DNA of 64,000 nucleotides from Mycolicibacterium fortuitum subsp. fortuitum. GTDB lineage: Bacteria; Actinomycetota; Actinomycetes; Mycobacteriales; Mycobacteriaceae. Where the stretch lies: the NCBI RefSeq assembly GCF_022179545.1, contig NZ_AP025518.1:5332001-5396000 (forward strand), in the 5' to 3' direction. How positions within the stretch are numbered: the stretch's first letter is position 1; every line of letters begins with the position of its first letter. The translations under genes were made by a program, and so were the position numbers. Under the pieces are notes generated by a model. That model searched no databases and was not told the DNA's origin. It saw only the letters and a program-made list of their open reading frames with translations. Below are positions 34,376 to 43,142 of this stretch, one piece after another.

Positions 34376-35442
34376 TGGCAGTCCTTGTAGTACTGGATCA
34401 TGCTGAACTGCTTGGCCCGGCCGCTGATCGCGCACATCCAGGAGTCGATCAGCAGTCCGTTGCCGACGTGCATCTCGCCTGCGTTGCCGTTACCGGTCGC
34501 GTTGGCGAGCCCGCGCAGGGCCACCGGACCCGACTGCAGCGTGCTGCGCAGCAGATCGTCATGCTGACCCAACATGTTGGACAGATCGCGCAGATTGGTG
34601 AGCAGCTGTTCGAGCTGAGGCCGGTCGTCGATGACGATGCCGGACAACGTCTGGACCAGATTGGTCAGGGCCGCGAGCATCGCCTGAAATGACGCCCGGC
34701 GCATCACGAACTCGCCGACCAGGTCGTTGCCCTGGTTGACCAGGTTGCCGATGGTGGCCTGCTGGCGCCGCAGCGTATTGCCGACGAGGTCGGTGGTCTC
34801 CAGCAGGGAGCCCAGTTGGTCGCGGCGGTCGGCGATGATGGTCGCCAGCGTGTGGGTGTTCTGCAGCGCCTTGGGTACCACCGCAGGCAGACCCTCCATC
34901 TGCTTGCCGAGGATGCCCAGCGTCTCGGCGAACTTGTCGGAGTCGACCTGCTCGAAGGTGGTGGTGACGTCCCCCAACGCCTCCTGCAGGTCGTAGGGAA
35001 CTTCGGTGTGGTTGAGATCAAAGGTGTTGTCGGGCAGTGCCCCTGAGCCCGCGGGTTGCAGAGCCAGATAACGCGAACCCAAGATCGTCGTGATCTTGAT
35101 GACGGCCCGGGAGTCCTTTCCGAGCGGAACGTCGTCACGCACTTTCAGCTTGGCCTCGACGTGGTCACCGGCCAGCTTCATGCTCTTCACTTCGCCCACC
35201 GGCATACCGGCCACGGTGATCGGGTTGCCCGCCTTGAGCGCGGCAGCCTGTTGGAAGCGCGCGGTGTACTGCCGGTAGCCGACATCGGCGACCTTGACGA
35301 TCAGCATCGCCCCGATCAGCACGGTCACGACGGCGATCGCGATGATCCCGAGCCACGTCCTGTTGTAGCTCTCCAGCGGACGACGCCGCTTCTTCGGCTT
35401 CGTCGGTGCCGGTGTCTCAGTTTTCGTCAGCTGATCAACCAT
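34372..35442 (-). CDS. Mce protein, MceC position
   Basis: The 356-residue protein has a basic cytoplasmic start (KPKKRRRPLESYNRTWLG), one span (about 30-50) and the MCE domain (AGNPITVAGMPVGEVKSMKLAGD). The helical region carries a QATIGNLVNQGNDLV stretch. It overlaps mceB by 8 bp at its start and mceD by 4 bp at its end. It forms part of the Mce channel. Confidence 0.9.
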   Translation of the reverse strand: MVDQLTKTETPAPTKPKKRRRPLESYNRTWLGIIAIAVVTVLIGAMLIVKVADVGYRQYTARFQQAAALKAGNPITVAGMPVGEVKSMKLAGDHVEAKLKVRDDVPLGKDSRAVIKITTILGSRYLALQPAGSGALPDNTFDLNHTEVPYDLQEALGDVTTTFEQVDSDKFAETLGILGKQMEGLPAVVPKALQNTHTLATIIADRRDQLGSLLETTDLVGNTLRRQQATIGNLVNQGNDLVGEFVMRRASFQAMLAALTNLVQTLSGIVIDDRPQLEQLLTNLRDLSNMLGQHDDLLRSTLQSGPVALRGLANATGNGNAGEMHVGNGLLIDSWMCAISGRAKQFSMIQYYKDCQ

Positions 35443-36490
35443 TGGCCAGGTTCCTGCATTTCGGGGTGTACTGAGCCTTGTTCCCCGGGGTGGCCGCGTC
35501 GACGATGATCGGTGTGACGTCGTTGAGGCCGGGGAAGAATCCCGTCGCGTTCAGATCACAGGCATAGGTGGTCGCGTAGGCGCCCTCGTTGGTCATCCGC
35601 GCGAATCCCTTGAGCAACAACGGCAGATTGGCACCGGTGAACGCCAGCTGCGGTTCGATCCCCACCATGTGCGCGGCGAAACCGGGCTGGCGGGTGACGA
35701 GTTCGTTCAGTGACGGGTACACCCCGTCACTGATGGTCGACAGCTGGCGCACCACCTTGGAGATCGACCCGAGCGAGTCCACCATCTCGGGACGGCGGGC
35801 GTCGAATGTGGCGACCATTCCCCGGGTTTGGGTGATCACCTCGTCCAGGCTGTCGTTGTGCTCGGCCAGATTCTTGGCGACCGCGTTCAGGTTGTTGATC
35901 ACCTCTCCGAGTTCCTGGTCTCGTCCGGCGAACGAATCGGTCAACTGAGAGGTCTGGTCGACGAGCGCGACGATCGATGCGTTGTCACCCTGCAGCGAGG
36001 CGATCACTCCCTTGGTGAGGTTGTCGGCGTCGCGGGGATTGAGCACACTGAACAACGGCTCATAACCGTTGAGCAGGGCCCCGACGTCGAACGACGGATC
36101 GGTCTGCTCAACCGGGATGGTGCTGCCGGCCGCAAGCGGCCCCGGATCACCGATATTGCCCAGCGACAGACCCAGATAACGCTGCCCGACGATGTTCTGG
36201 TAGGTCACCGAGGCGACGGTCCGGCCGTACATTGGCTGGTTGTCCTGCACCACGAACGACACCTTGGCCAACGCGCCCTGCAGTTCGATCTTCTCGACCC
36301 GGCCCACCCGCACCCCGGCCATCCGTACGTCGTCGCCTTCACGCAGGCCGAACACGTCGGAGAACATTGCGGCGTAGGGCACGGTCTTGCCGGCGACGTC
36401 ACGGCGCAGCGTGACATACACCAGCCAGGTCAATCCCAGCGCGACCACCATGAACAGCGACAGGCCGACCATCGCACCGCGGTACTTCAT
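35435..36490 (-). CDS. Mce protein, MceB position
   Basis: The 351-residue protein starts at ATG 36490, overlapping mceA by 4 bp. It has an N-terminal span (MVGLSLFMVVALGLTWLVYV), the MCE domain with LREGDDVRMAGVRVGRVEKI, then RYLGLSLG and a helical C-terminal region. Cysteine pairs near the C-terminus (TYACDLNATG and PKCRNL) may form a disulfide, as in other MceB proteins. It is a subunit of the Mce channel. Confidence 0.9.
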   Translation of the reverse strand: MKYRGAMVGLSLFMVVALGLTWLVYVTLRRDVAGKTVPYAAMFSDVFGLREGDDVRMAGVRVGRVEKIELQGALAKVSFVVQDNQPMYGRTVASVTYQNIVGQRYLGLSLGNIGDPGPLAAGSTIPVEQTDPSFDVGALLNGYEPLFSVLNPRDADNLTKGVIASLQGDNASIVALVDQTSQLTDSFAGRDQELGEVINNLNAVAKNLAEHNDSLDEVITQTRGMVATFDARRPEMVDSLGSISKVVRQLSTISDGVYPSLNELVTRQPGFAAHMVGIEPQLAFTGANLPLLLKGFARMTNEGAYATTYACDLNATGFFPGLNDVTPIIVDAATPGNKAQYTPKCRNLANG

Positions 36491-38013
36491 CGGCTTCCCT
36501 CTCCTGGAACAGCTTGTGCGGCGGGGGCGGCTTCAGCGGGCAACAGCGGCCCGTCCGGTGCGGGTGCCCCACCGGGTGCGGGAGCCGAGCCCGGCACCGA
36601 CGCGGCCGGGGGTGAACCCGGTGGCCGCGGCGCCACCGGCGCGACGGGCGACAGCGGCACCGGCGGGGGCGGTGTCGGCATCAGCGCGGGGTTCGCTGTG
36701 CCCGGCACCGGTCCGGACGGCGGCATCCACGACGGCAGCGGCGGATTCGGATCGGACAAATTGGGGTTCGGATTGACCAGCGGAGGACCGACCGCAACAA
36801 GGTTGCCGTTGGCGCCGAGCACTGTTCCCGGCGGCGGTGCCAGATCGGCCGGAGGCTGGAAGTTCTGCGGCAGCAACACATCCGGGAGCGACGGACGGGT
36901 CGGCACCAACGGGGCGGTGTAGCAGCTCGGCCCCTTCAGCCCGCCGTACTGCGGACAGTCGGCACGGGTGTAGGCATAGCTCGGCGTCAACGACAGATTC
37001 ACCCGCATGTTGCCGAAGTCATGGTCGGGCATCCACACGTGCTCGAAGAACTTGCCCGACAGCTGGTTGAGCTTGACGAAGGCCGGCACCCAGTTGTGGG
37101 AGGTCTCGGCGAGCACGCCCAGGACGGGCGTCAGGTTCGACGTGGTCTTGACCAGCTGATCGGTGTGGTTGTCCAGGGCGGTGTGGGTGGTCCCGACGGT
37201 GTTGATACCGCCGTTGATCATCGTGTTCAGCTGCGAGCGTTGCTCGACCAGCGTGCGCATCGGCTCCACCGCCTTGTGTAGGGCGTCGAGCAGATCAGGC
37301 GCGGTCTGCTGCAGTCCCTGGGTGGCGTCGATCAGCGCGGACACGGTGGTCGAGTCGGGTTCGTTGGCCACCACCGCATCGAGCTGATCGATCAACCGGT
37401 TCAATTGCGCTCCGCTGGTGAGCAATTCGTTGCGGCGGTTCTCGGTCGCAGCGTTCACCGCGGCCAGGATGCCCACCGTCTTGTCCTCACGGCCGCGCCC
37501 GGTCGCGGCGAGCACGTCGCGCAGCTTGCTGATGGTGGTCTGGAACAGCACCGTGGGCAGCTCGGTGTCCTCAGGGATCTGGGCGCCGGCGGAAATGGCG
37601 GTGCCCGGAGTCGAACCATCTGCCGGCCCGCCGGCGCCATCCACCAGTTGCACCGACGACACCGCGAAGACGTTGCTGGGTACCACGCGCGCGGTCACCG
37701 TGCTCGGGATGGAGCCGGCGTATTCGGGTTTGAGATCGATGTGGACAAAGTTCGGATTGCCGTTGGCCGCCGGGACGACGTCGTCGACCATCCCGACCAG
37801 CACGCCGTGGTACTTGACGTCGGACCGCTGCGGCAGACCGTCGCCGACATTGACCAGCGCGGCCACCACGGGCACCCGATCGTCCAGCTTGCCGGTGGCC
37901 TTCACCAGAAGAAACGTCGAAACCAGCGCTGCCACAACAAGTACCGCGGCACCACAGCCGAGCAGCTGACGGTCGGATGGACCCCGGCCATCCAATTCCA
38001 GCGAGTTACCCAT
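36487..38013 (-). CDS. Mce protein, MceA position, with long Pro-rich tail
   Basis: The 508-residue protein is the longest Mce subunit here. It has an N-terminal span (about 17-38) and the MCE domain with LPQRSDVKYHGVLVGMVDDV. A helical region follows and then a tail from about residue 390 dominated by Pro, Ala and Ser. The tail suits an outer, wall-embedded region. It begins directly at the yrbEB stop with no gap and overlaps mceB. Two cysteines in ADCPQYGGLKGPSCY may form a disulfide. It is the first Mce subunit of the operon. Confidence 0.9.
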   Translation of the reverse strand: MGNSLELDGRGPSDRQLLGCGAAVLVVAALVSTFLLVKATGKLDDRVPVVAALVNVGDGLPQRSDVKYHGVLVGMVDDVVPAANGNPNFVHIDLKPEYAGSIPSTVTARVVPSNVFAVSSVQLVDGAGGPADGSTPGTAISAGAQIPEDTELPTVLFQTTISKLRDVLAATGRGREDKTVGILAAVNAATENRRNELLTSGAQLNRLIDQLDAVVANEPDSTTVSALIDATQGLQQTAPDLLDALHKAVEPMRTLVEQRSQLNTMINGGINTVGTTHTALDNHTDQLVKTTSNLTPVLGVLAETSHNWVPAFVKLNQLSGKFFEHVWMPDHDFGNMRVNLSLTPSYAYTRADCPQYGGLKGPSCYTAPLVPTRPSLPDVLLPQNFQPPADLAPPPGTVLGANGNLVAVGPPLVNPNPNLSDPNPPLPSWMPPSGPVPGTANPALMPTPPPPVPLSPVAPVAPRPPGSPPAASVPGSAPAPGGAPAPDGPLLPAEAAPAAQAVPGEGSR

Positions 38014-38871
38014 CTAGCCGCCGAACCTCGCTCCTGAATCGACCGTCCACAGCGCCATGGTGAGCAGCATGTTGACGATCACCACCACGGTGATGCTGGC
38101 GCGCATGGCATGACCGGCGGCCACGCCCACACCCACGGGGCCGCCCGAGGCGTAGAACCCGTAGTAGCACTGCACCGTGGAGGCGATCCACACGAAGATG
38201 ACTGCCTTGAGCACCGAGTAGAGGATGTCCTGCCCGGACAGCATGAGGCTGAAGTAATGCAGATAGGAACCGGTCGAACCGCCGCTGATCAGGAAGACCA
38301 CCACCTGGGTGGTCAGGTAGCTCACCGCCAGACAGAGCGCGTAGAGCGGGATCACGGCGATCACGGCGGCCATCAACCGCGTGGTGACCAGATACGGAAT
38401 CGGACGGATCGCGATGGAATCGAGCGCGTCGATCTCCTCGGCGATGCGCATCGACCCGAGTTGCGCAGTGAATCGGCAGCCGGCCTGGGTCGCGAAGGCC
38501 AGCGACGCCGCGATGGGTGCGAGTTCGCGGGTGTTCACCAACGACGAGATGATGCCGGTCGCCGGGCCCAACCCGAGCAGGTCGAGAAAGTTGTATCCCT
38601 CGATGCCGACGAGCGCGCCCATGGTGATGCCCAGCACCACCGCCACCCCGACAGTGCCGCCACCGACCACGAGTGAACCGTTGCCCCAAGCGATGTCGGA
38701 CAGCAGCCGGACGAACTCACCGCGGTAGTGCCGCAGCACGATGGGTACCGCGGTCAGTGCCCGGACGAAGAACACCATCATGTGCCCCAGCCGAATCACC
38801 GGCGCCGACGCCCGCCGGTACAGCCGGACCCAGGGCGCCAGTATCGGCGGGACGAATGTCGAGGCCGTCAT
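38014..38871 (-). CDS. YrbEB permease of the mce operon
   Basis: The 285-residue protein is an MlaE-family permease. It has five or so membrane spans, NTRELAPIAASLAFATQAGCRFTAQLGSMRISEEIDALD and later GGPVGVGVAAG, all standard for YrbEB. With YrbEA it forms the inner-membrane core of the Mce importer, energised by an MceG ATPase encoded elsewhere. It follows yrbEA after a single base and runs into mceA with no gap. Confidence 0.92.
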   Translation of the reverse strand: MTASTFVPPILAPWVRLYRRASAPVIRLGHMMVFFVRALTAVPIVLRHYRGEFVRLLSDIAWGNGSLVVGGGTVGVAVVLGITMGALVGIEGYNFLDLLGLGPATGIISSLVNTRELAPIAASLAFATQAGCRFTAQLGSMRIAEEIDALDSIAIRPIPYLVTTRLMAAVIAVIPLYALCLAVSYLTTQVVVFLISGGSTGSYLHYFSLMLSGQDILYSVLKAVIFVWIASTVQCYYGFYASGGPVGVGVAAGHAMRASITVVVIVNMLLTMALWTVDSGARFGG

Positions 38872-38872
38872 G

Positions 38873-39742
38873 TCACAGCCCGACCCGGGGGAACAGCATG
38901 ATGTAGAGCTGGCTGATCGCCACGTTCACCACCATCAGCAACAGAATCGATTCCACTACCGCCGCGTTCACAGAGTTCGCCACCCCGGTCGGCCCGCCCT
39001 TGGTGGACAACCCCTTCTGGCAGGACACCACGGCCACGATGGCACCGAAGATCACCGCTTTCACCAGAGCCACGATCATGTCGCCGGTCGTGGCGAACGA
39101 GGCGAAGGTTGCCACGAAGCTGCCCGGAGCGCCGTTCTGGAAGTAGACGTTGAACAGGAAGCTCGCCAGGAAGCCGACGAAGCACACCACCCCCGTCAGC
39201 GCCACACCGATCATGATGGCAGCGACAAAGCGCGGAACCACCAGTCGCTGGATCACCGAGACGCCCATGACCTCCATGGCGTCGGTTTCCTCGCGCATGG
39301 TCCGTGAACCCAGGTCGGCGGTGATCGCCGACCCGACCGCGGCGGCCATGAGAACCGCTGCGACGAGCGACGCGGCCTGGCGAATCACCGCCAGGCCACT
39401 GGCCGCACCGGCCAGTGACGTCGCACCGACCTGCCCGGCCAAGAGCGCGAACTGGATCGACAGGGTGACGCCGATCGGCAGGGCCACCAGCACGGTCGGA
39501 AGCACCGCGGTGCCGGCCATGAACGCGCCCTGCCGGATGAACTCCTGCCATTGGAAGCGGCCCGTCAGCAGGTCGAGGAACAGGATCTGGACGGTGCGGA
39601 CGCCGAGCACGAACTGGTCCCCGACCGTGGCGAGCGACGCCAACGGATGACGCCGGGCATACCCGGTGGCCCAATTCTCGATGGCGTCGATTCCCCGCTC
39701 CGGTTCGACCCCATCAGACACGCTCTCGGGCGGCGCCGTCAT
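38873..39742 (-). CDS. YrbEA permease, first gene of the mce operon
   Basis: The 289-residue protein is the partner MlaE-type permease: an N-terminal amphipathic segment, QWQEFIRQGAFMAGTAVLPTVLV, AAAVGSAITADLGSRTMREETDAMEVMGVSVIQRLVVPR and GGPTGVANSVNAAVVES. ATG 39742 is preceded by AGAGAGG. It opens the minus-strand operon of ten genes ending at 29224. Two regulatory candidates lie upstream at 39835-39890. Confidence 0.92.
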   Translation of the reverse strand: MTAPPESVSDGVEPERGIDAIENWATGYARRHPLASLATVGDQFVLGVRTVQILFLDLLTGRFQWQEFIRQGAFMAGTAVLPTVLVALPIGVTLSIQFALLAGQVGATSLAGAASGLAVIRQAASLVAAVLMAAAVGSAITADLGSRTMREETDAMEVMGVSVIQRLVVPRFVAAIMIGVALTGVVCFVGFLASFLFNVYFQNGAPGSFVATFASFATTGDMIVALVKAVIFGAIVAVVSCQKGLSTKGGPTGVANSVNAAVVESILLLMVVNVAISQLYIMLFPRVGL

Positions 39743-40353
39743 CCTCTCTCATTAAGCAGCAGAACAAGCACAGACCCATCCCTCCCGAAGCCGAGGTACG
39801 GCCACTCTCGGCCGAATAACTCGCATTGGATGGCACCGTAACGTCGAGACTCGATCCGCGTCAACGTTTTGCCGAATTATCATTCACTTAGCGAGATGGG
39901 CTCATCAATCTCCGGCAAACCGCCCACCGCCACCATCGCGTTGCCGCCCCCACCCGGACGTATCGACGGGGTCGTGTCACTTCCCGTATCACGTGTAAAA
40001 GCAGTGCATGTAGGCCTTCGGGAGCTCGATACAGATTGACGCAGACGCAAGCGTCGCGCTCGGGCCGGCTCGGGAGCCGAGCCCCAGCGACGGACTTGCT
40101 ACGGAATCAGTGCCCGGTATGGCCGTTAACTTTGCCGATCCTGTCGAAACCCTCGAAAACTCGCCGGAATTTTGCCGACGGCGAGGCGTGCCCGTCATCG
40201 CCCACCGCCCGCGCCGAAGTCTACTGACTACATGCGATGTCAGTCGGGTTTCGCGACTTCTCACATGAGGACTGACGACACCCGCACGATAACCCGCAAC
40301 CGGCCGGCCCGGGCGCACCAATCTGGACCCGGAATCTCATCGACGAGGGGCCG
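39743..40353. other. 611-bp intergenic region upstream of mce operon 1
   Basis: The region separates the start of mce operon 1 from the end of the ArsR gene, both on the minus strand. It holds the putative mce promoter and operator in its first 150 bp. The rest has no ORF that looks like a protein; a 110-residue minus-strand frame at 39989-40321 is Arg/Ser-rich, without a ribosome-binding site. Nothing else is recognised. Confidence 0.5.
39835..39890 (-). promoter_or_regulatory. Putative promoter and shared mce operator upstream of operon 1
   Basis: Read toward yrbEA, a TTGACG hexamer (39859-39864) and TACGGT (39835-39840) are 18 bp apart. Just upstream of the -35 lies TAAGTGAATGATAATT (39875-39890), which differs by one base from the inverse of the motif before the second mce operon. 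It contains an imperfect GAATGA/TAATTC symmetry. No binding has been shown. Confidence 0.4.
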
Positions 40354-40686
40354 TCAACCGGTGGCACCGGATTCACGGTTCGCCTGCGCGACGATCGCAT
40401 CGAGCAGGCCGGGCATCGCGATGTTCACCTCACGCACACGCAGCCTCTGGTGGATGTGGCCTTCGCTGACGACACGCTCGGTAAGCCCGGCGTCGCGCAA
40501 GATGTTGAAGTGGTGGGTGGCCGTCGACTTGTTGATGCCGTCATAGAGCGCGGCACACTTCACCGGCTCACCGGCATCGTGTAGCCGTCGCACCATCTCC
40601 AGCCGGACCGGGTCTTGCAGGGCGGCCAGCAACTGCGGCAGGGCAGCGACCGGACTCGGCGCCTCGACCGCCGGTACGTCTGCCAT
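40354..40686 (-). CDS. ArsR-family transcriptional regulator
   Basis: The 110-residue protein is a small winged-helix ArsR regulator. The core is ALQDPVRLEMVRRLHDAGEPVKCAAL followed by KSTATHHFNILRDAGLTERV and a wing GHIHQRLRVREV. The two cysteine-type metal sites of true metal sensors are absent: only Cys44 is visible. So it may sense a non-metal ligand. It is divergent from the MFS gene, and two near-identical palindromic sites lie between them. Likely autorepressor and repressor of the exporter. Confidence 0.88.
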   Translation of the reverse strand: MADVPAVEAPSPVAALPQLLAALQDPVRLEMVRRLHDAGEPVKCAALYDGINKSTATHHFNILRDAGLTERVVSEGHIHQRLRVREVNIAMPGLLDAIVAQANRESGATG

Positions 40687-40712
40687 GAGCGTCCCCTGTC
40701 ACCGGAAAATAA

Positions 40713-40769
40713 GTTTGATGAACGTCAAACCCCGCGTAGGCTCGGCCAGGTTCGATGAACATCAAACCT
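40713..40769. promoter_or_regulatory. Twin palindromic operators between arsR-type and MFS genes
   Basis: GTTTGATGAACGTCAAAC (40713-40730) and GTTCGATGAACATCAAAC (40750-40767) share one consensus; the second extends symmetrically to 40748-40769. Their centres are 37 bp apart. They sit in the divergent promoter region, where the ArsR dimer would repress both genes. The second overlaps the ATG at 40755, so the MFS start must be downstream. Confidence 0.75.
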
Positions 40770-40787
40770 ACCGGACGGGGAGTGGCG

Positions 40788-42008
40788 ATGGCGCAGATTT
40801 CAGCCGACGACGCACTCGGTTGGGACATCGAGGGCGACCAACGCTGGGCCTACCCGCTGCTGCTCATCTTCAGCGGGGTCGCCCTGGGCGTCTCGGGCCT
40901 GCCCGCGCCGCTGTACGGGATCTACGAAACCGCATGGCATCTGACTCCGCTGGCCACCACCATCATCTTCGCGGTGTATGCGCTGGCAGCGCTGGCAGCG
41001 GTACTGGTCTCCGGCCGAATCTCCGACGTGATCGGCCGCAAGCCCGTACTCGTCGGCGCACTGATCGCCATGCTGATCGGACTCGGCGTGTTCCTGGTCG
41101 CCGACAACATGGCCCTGCTCCTGTTGGCCCGCACCATTCACGGCGCGGCCATCGGCTCGATCGTGGTGGTGTCCGCCGCCGCGCTGCTCGACCTGCGCCC
41201 ACACCGCAGTGTGCGTTCCGGACAGCTCAGCGGCGTCGCATTCAACATCGGCATGACCGTGGCGATCATCGGGTCCGCCGTCCTCGCGCAATACGCTCCG
41301 CACCCGCTGCGCACTCCCTACGCCGTCGTGGCGGTCATCTGCGTGCTCGTCGGCGTCGGTGTCCTCGCCCTGCGCGAAACCCATACGACGCGGTCCGCGG
41401 GCCCCATCAACATCTCGAAACCGGCTGTGGCGAAAGAAATCCGGTCCGATTTCTGGTTCGCCGCCCTCGGCGCCATGGCGTCCTGGTCGGTGCTGGGCGT
41501 GCTGCTTTCGCTGTATCCGTCACTGGCCGCGCGCCAAACTCACATCGACAACCTGGTGTTCGGCGGTGGAGTCGTGGCCGTCACCGCCTTCTCGGCGGCG
41601 ATGGCCCAGCTGGCCGCCACGCGCATCCCGGCACATCGCGCGGCGATCGCCGGTGACATCGGCATGGCGATCACGCTCATGCTGACCGTCCCAGTGCTGC
41701 TCAGCCACTCATGGCCTCTGGTGTTCGTCGCGGCAGCAATGCTCGGTGCGACGTTCGGCCTCGGCTTCGGCGGCTCGCTGCGGCACCTGTCCCACGTCGT
41801 TCCTGCCGACCAGCGTGGCGAGACCATGTCCGCGTTCTATCTGCTGGCCTACACCGCAATGGCCGTCCCGACCCTGCTGGCCGGCTGGGCGGCCACCCGC
41901 TGGGATCTGGCCACCGTCTTCCCCTGGTTCGCCGCCGCCGTGGCGGCAGCGTGTCTGGCCGCCGCGGCAATCGGCGGGCTGAGTCGACGCAGGACCGCCG
42001 GCGCCTGA
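40788..42008 (+). CDS. MFS transporter, probable exporter
   Basis: I choose ATG 40788 (MAQISADDALGWD) after CGGGGAG; the ATG at 40755 lies inside an operator. The 406-residue protein has 12 predicted spans and the MFS motif A in SGRISDVIGRKPVLVGAL, plus the motif C-like GVAFNIGMTVAIIGSAVLAQ stretch. It resembles drug-type exporters of the DHA1 group. The divergent ArsR regulator and operators predict induction by a compound the regulator senses. The gpdA1 gene follows after 54 bp on the same strand but is a conserved backbone gene and probably separately expressed. Confidence 0.85.
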   Translation: MAQISADDALGWDIEGDQRWAYPLLLIFSGVALGVSGLPAPLYGIYETAWHLTPLATTIIFAVYALAALAAVLVSGRISDVIGRKPVLVGALIAMLIGLGVFLVADNMALLLLARTIHGAAIGSIVVVSAAALLDLRPHRSVRSGQLSGVAFNIGMTVAIIGSAVLAQYAPHPLRTPYAVVAVICVLVGVGVLALRETHTTRSAGPINISKPAVAKEIRSDFWFAALGAMASWSVLGVLLSLYPSLAARQTHIDNLVFGGGVVAVTAFSAAMAQLAATRIPAHRAAIAGDIGMAITLMLTVPVLLSHSWPLVFVAAAMLGATFGLGFGGSLRHLSHVVPADQRGETMSAFYLLAYTAMAVPTLLAGWAATRWDLATVFPWFAAAVAAACLAAAAIGGLSRRRTAGA

Positions 42009-42062
42009 CCCAGTTCGACAACTTCCGCTCAGCAACGGCCCGTCGGCAATACTCTGATCGCC

Positions 42063-43088
42063 ATGGCACCAGCGCAGCGCGAACCGAACGTCGTCGTCCT
42101 CGGCGGAGGATCCTGGGGCACCACCGTCGCCTCCATCTGCGCTCGACGCGGGCCGACGCTGCAGTGGGTGCGCTCAGCGGAGACCGCCGAGGACATCAAT
42201 GACAACCACCGCAACTCGCGCTACCTGGGCAATGAGGTGGTGTTGCCCGAAAGCCTCAAGGCCACCAACGATTTCAGCGAGGCGGCCAACTGTGCCGACG
42301 TGATCGTGATGGGCGTCCCGTCACACGGCTTCCGCGGCGTCCTCACCGAGCTGGCCCGCGAACTGCGCCCCTGGGTGCCCGTGGTGTCCCTGGTCAAGGG
42401 CCTGGAACAGGGAACCAACATGCGGATGAGCGAGATCGTCGACGAGGTGCTGCCCGGACATCCGGCCGGCATCCTGGCCGGGCCGAACATCGCCCGCGAG
42501 GTGGCCGAAGGCTATGCCGCGGCCGCCGTGCTGGCCATGCCCGACCAACATCTGGCCGCGAACCTGGCACAGTTGTTCCGCACCAAGCGTTTTCGCACCT
42601 ACACCACCGACGACGTGGTAGGCGTCGAGATGGCCGGGGCGCTCAAGAACGTCTACGCCATCGCCGTCGGCATGGGCTACTCACTGGGTATCGGCGAGAA
42701 CACTCGCGCGATGGTGATGGCGCGGGCGGTGCGGGAGATGGCCAAACTGGGCGAGGCCGTCGGCGGTCAGCGCGACACGTTCGCCGGCCTGGCCGGCATG
42801 GGAGACCTCATCGTCACCTGCACCAGCCAGCGCAGTCGCAACCGCCATGTCGGCGAACAACTGGGATCGGGCAAGTCCATCGACGAGATCATCGCGTCGA
42901 TGAATCAGGTGGCCGAGGGCGTCAAGGCCGCCAGCGTGATCATGGAGTTCGCCGACAAATACGGGCTCAACATGCCCATCGCCCGCGAGGTCGACGCCGT
43001 GATCAACCACGGCGCGAAGGTCGAGGACGCGTACTACGGCTTGATGATCGAGAAGCCCGGCCACGAGGTGCACGGCTCGGGGTTCTGA
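42063..43088 (+). CDS. gpdA1: NAD(P)H-dependent glycerol-3-phosphate dehydrogenase
   Basis: The 341-residue protein matches GpsA. VVVLGGGSWGTTVASI is the dinucleotide-binding loop. GVPSHGFRGVL and VSLVKGLEQGT follow, with the catalytic Lys in GVEMAGALKNVYAIAVG and the substrate loop GLAGMGDLIVTCTS. It makes sn-glycerol 3-phosphate from dihydroxyacetone phosphate for phospholipid synthesis in the cytoplasm. The symbol follows the M. tuberculosis name for Rv0564c, which lies next to htpX there. Here the two are separated by about 10 kb. ATG 42063 has no strong ribosome-binding site. Confidence 0.92.
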   Translation: MAPAQREPNVVVLGGGSWGTTVASICARRGPTLQWVRSAETAEDINDNHRNSRYLGNEVVLPESLKATNDFSEAANCADVIVMGVPSHGFRGVLTELARELRPWVPVVSLVKGLEQGTNMRMSEIVDEVLPGHPAGILAGPNIAREVAEGYAAAAVLAMPDQHLAANLAQLFRTKRFRTYTTDDVVGVEMAGALKNVYAIAVGMGYSLGIGENTRAMVMARAVREMAKLGEAVGGQRDTFAGLAGMGDLIVTCTSQRSRNRHVGEQLGSGKSIDEIIASMNQVAEGVKAASVIMEFADKYGLNMPIAREVDAVINHGAKVEDAYYGLMIEKPGHEVHGSGF

Positions 43089-43097
43089 TTTTCTGCG

Positions 43098-43125
43098 CCG
43101 AGAGTGACGCTGCGGTCGCTCTCGG
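43098..43125. terminator. Hairpin terminator between gpdA1 and convergent regulator
   Basis: CCGAGAGTGA pairs with TCGCTCTCGG across eight bases, with one G-T wobble, giving a 10-bp stem. It lies between convergent stops at 43088 and 43143 and lacks a U-tract, as is common in mycobacteria. Confidence 0.6.
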
Positions 43126-43142
43126 TCGGTTGCCTTCGACCG

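Noticed and set aside
39989..40321. 110-residue minus-strand ORF between mce operon 1 and the ArsR gene
   Set aside because: Low-complexity Arg/Ser composition, no ribosome-binding site, and no recognisable domain.
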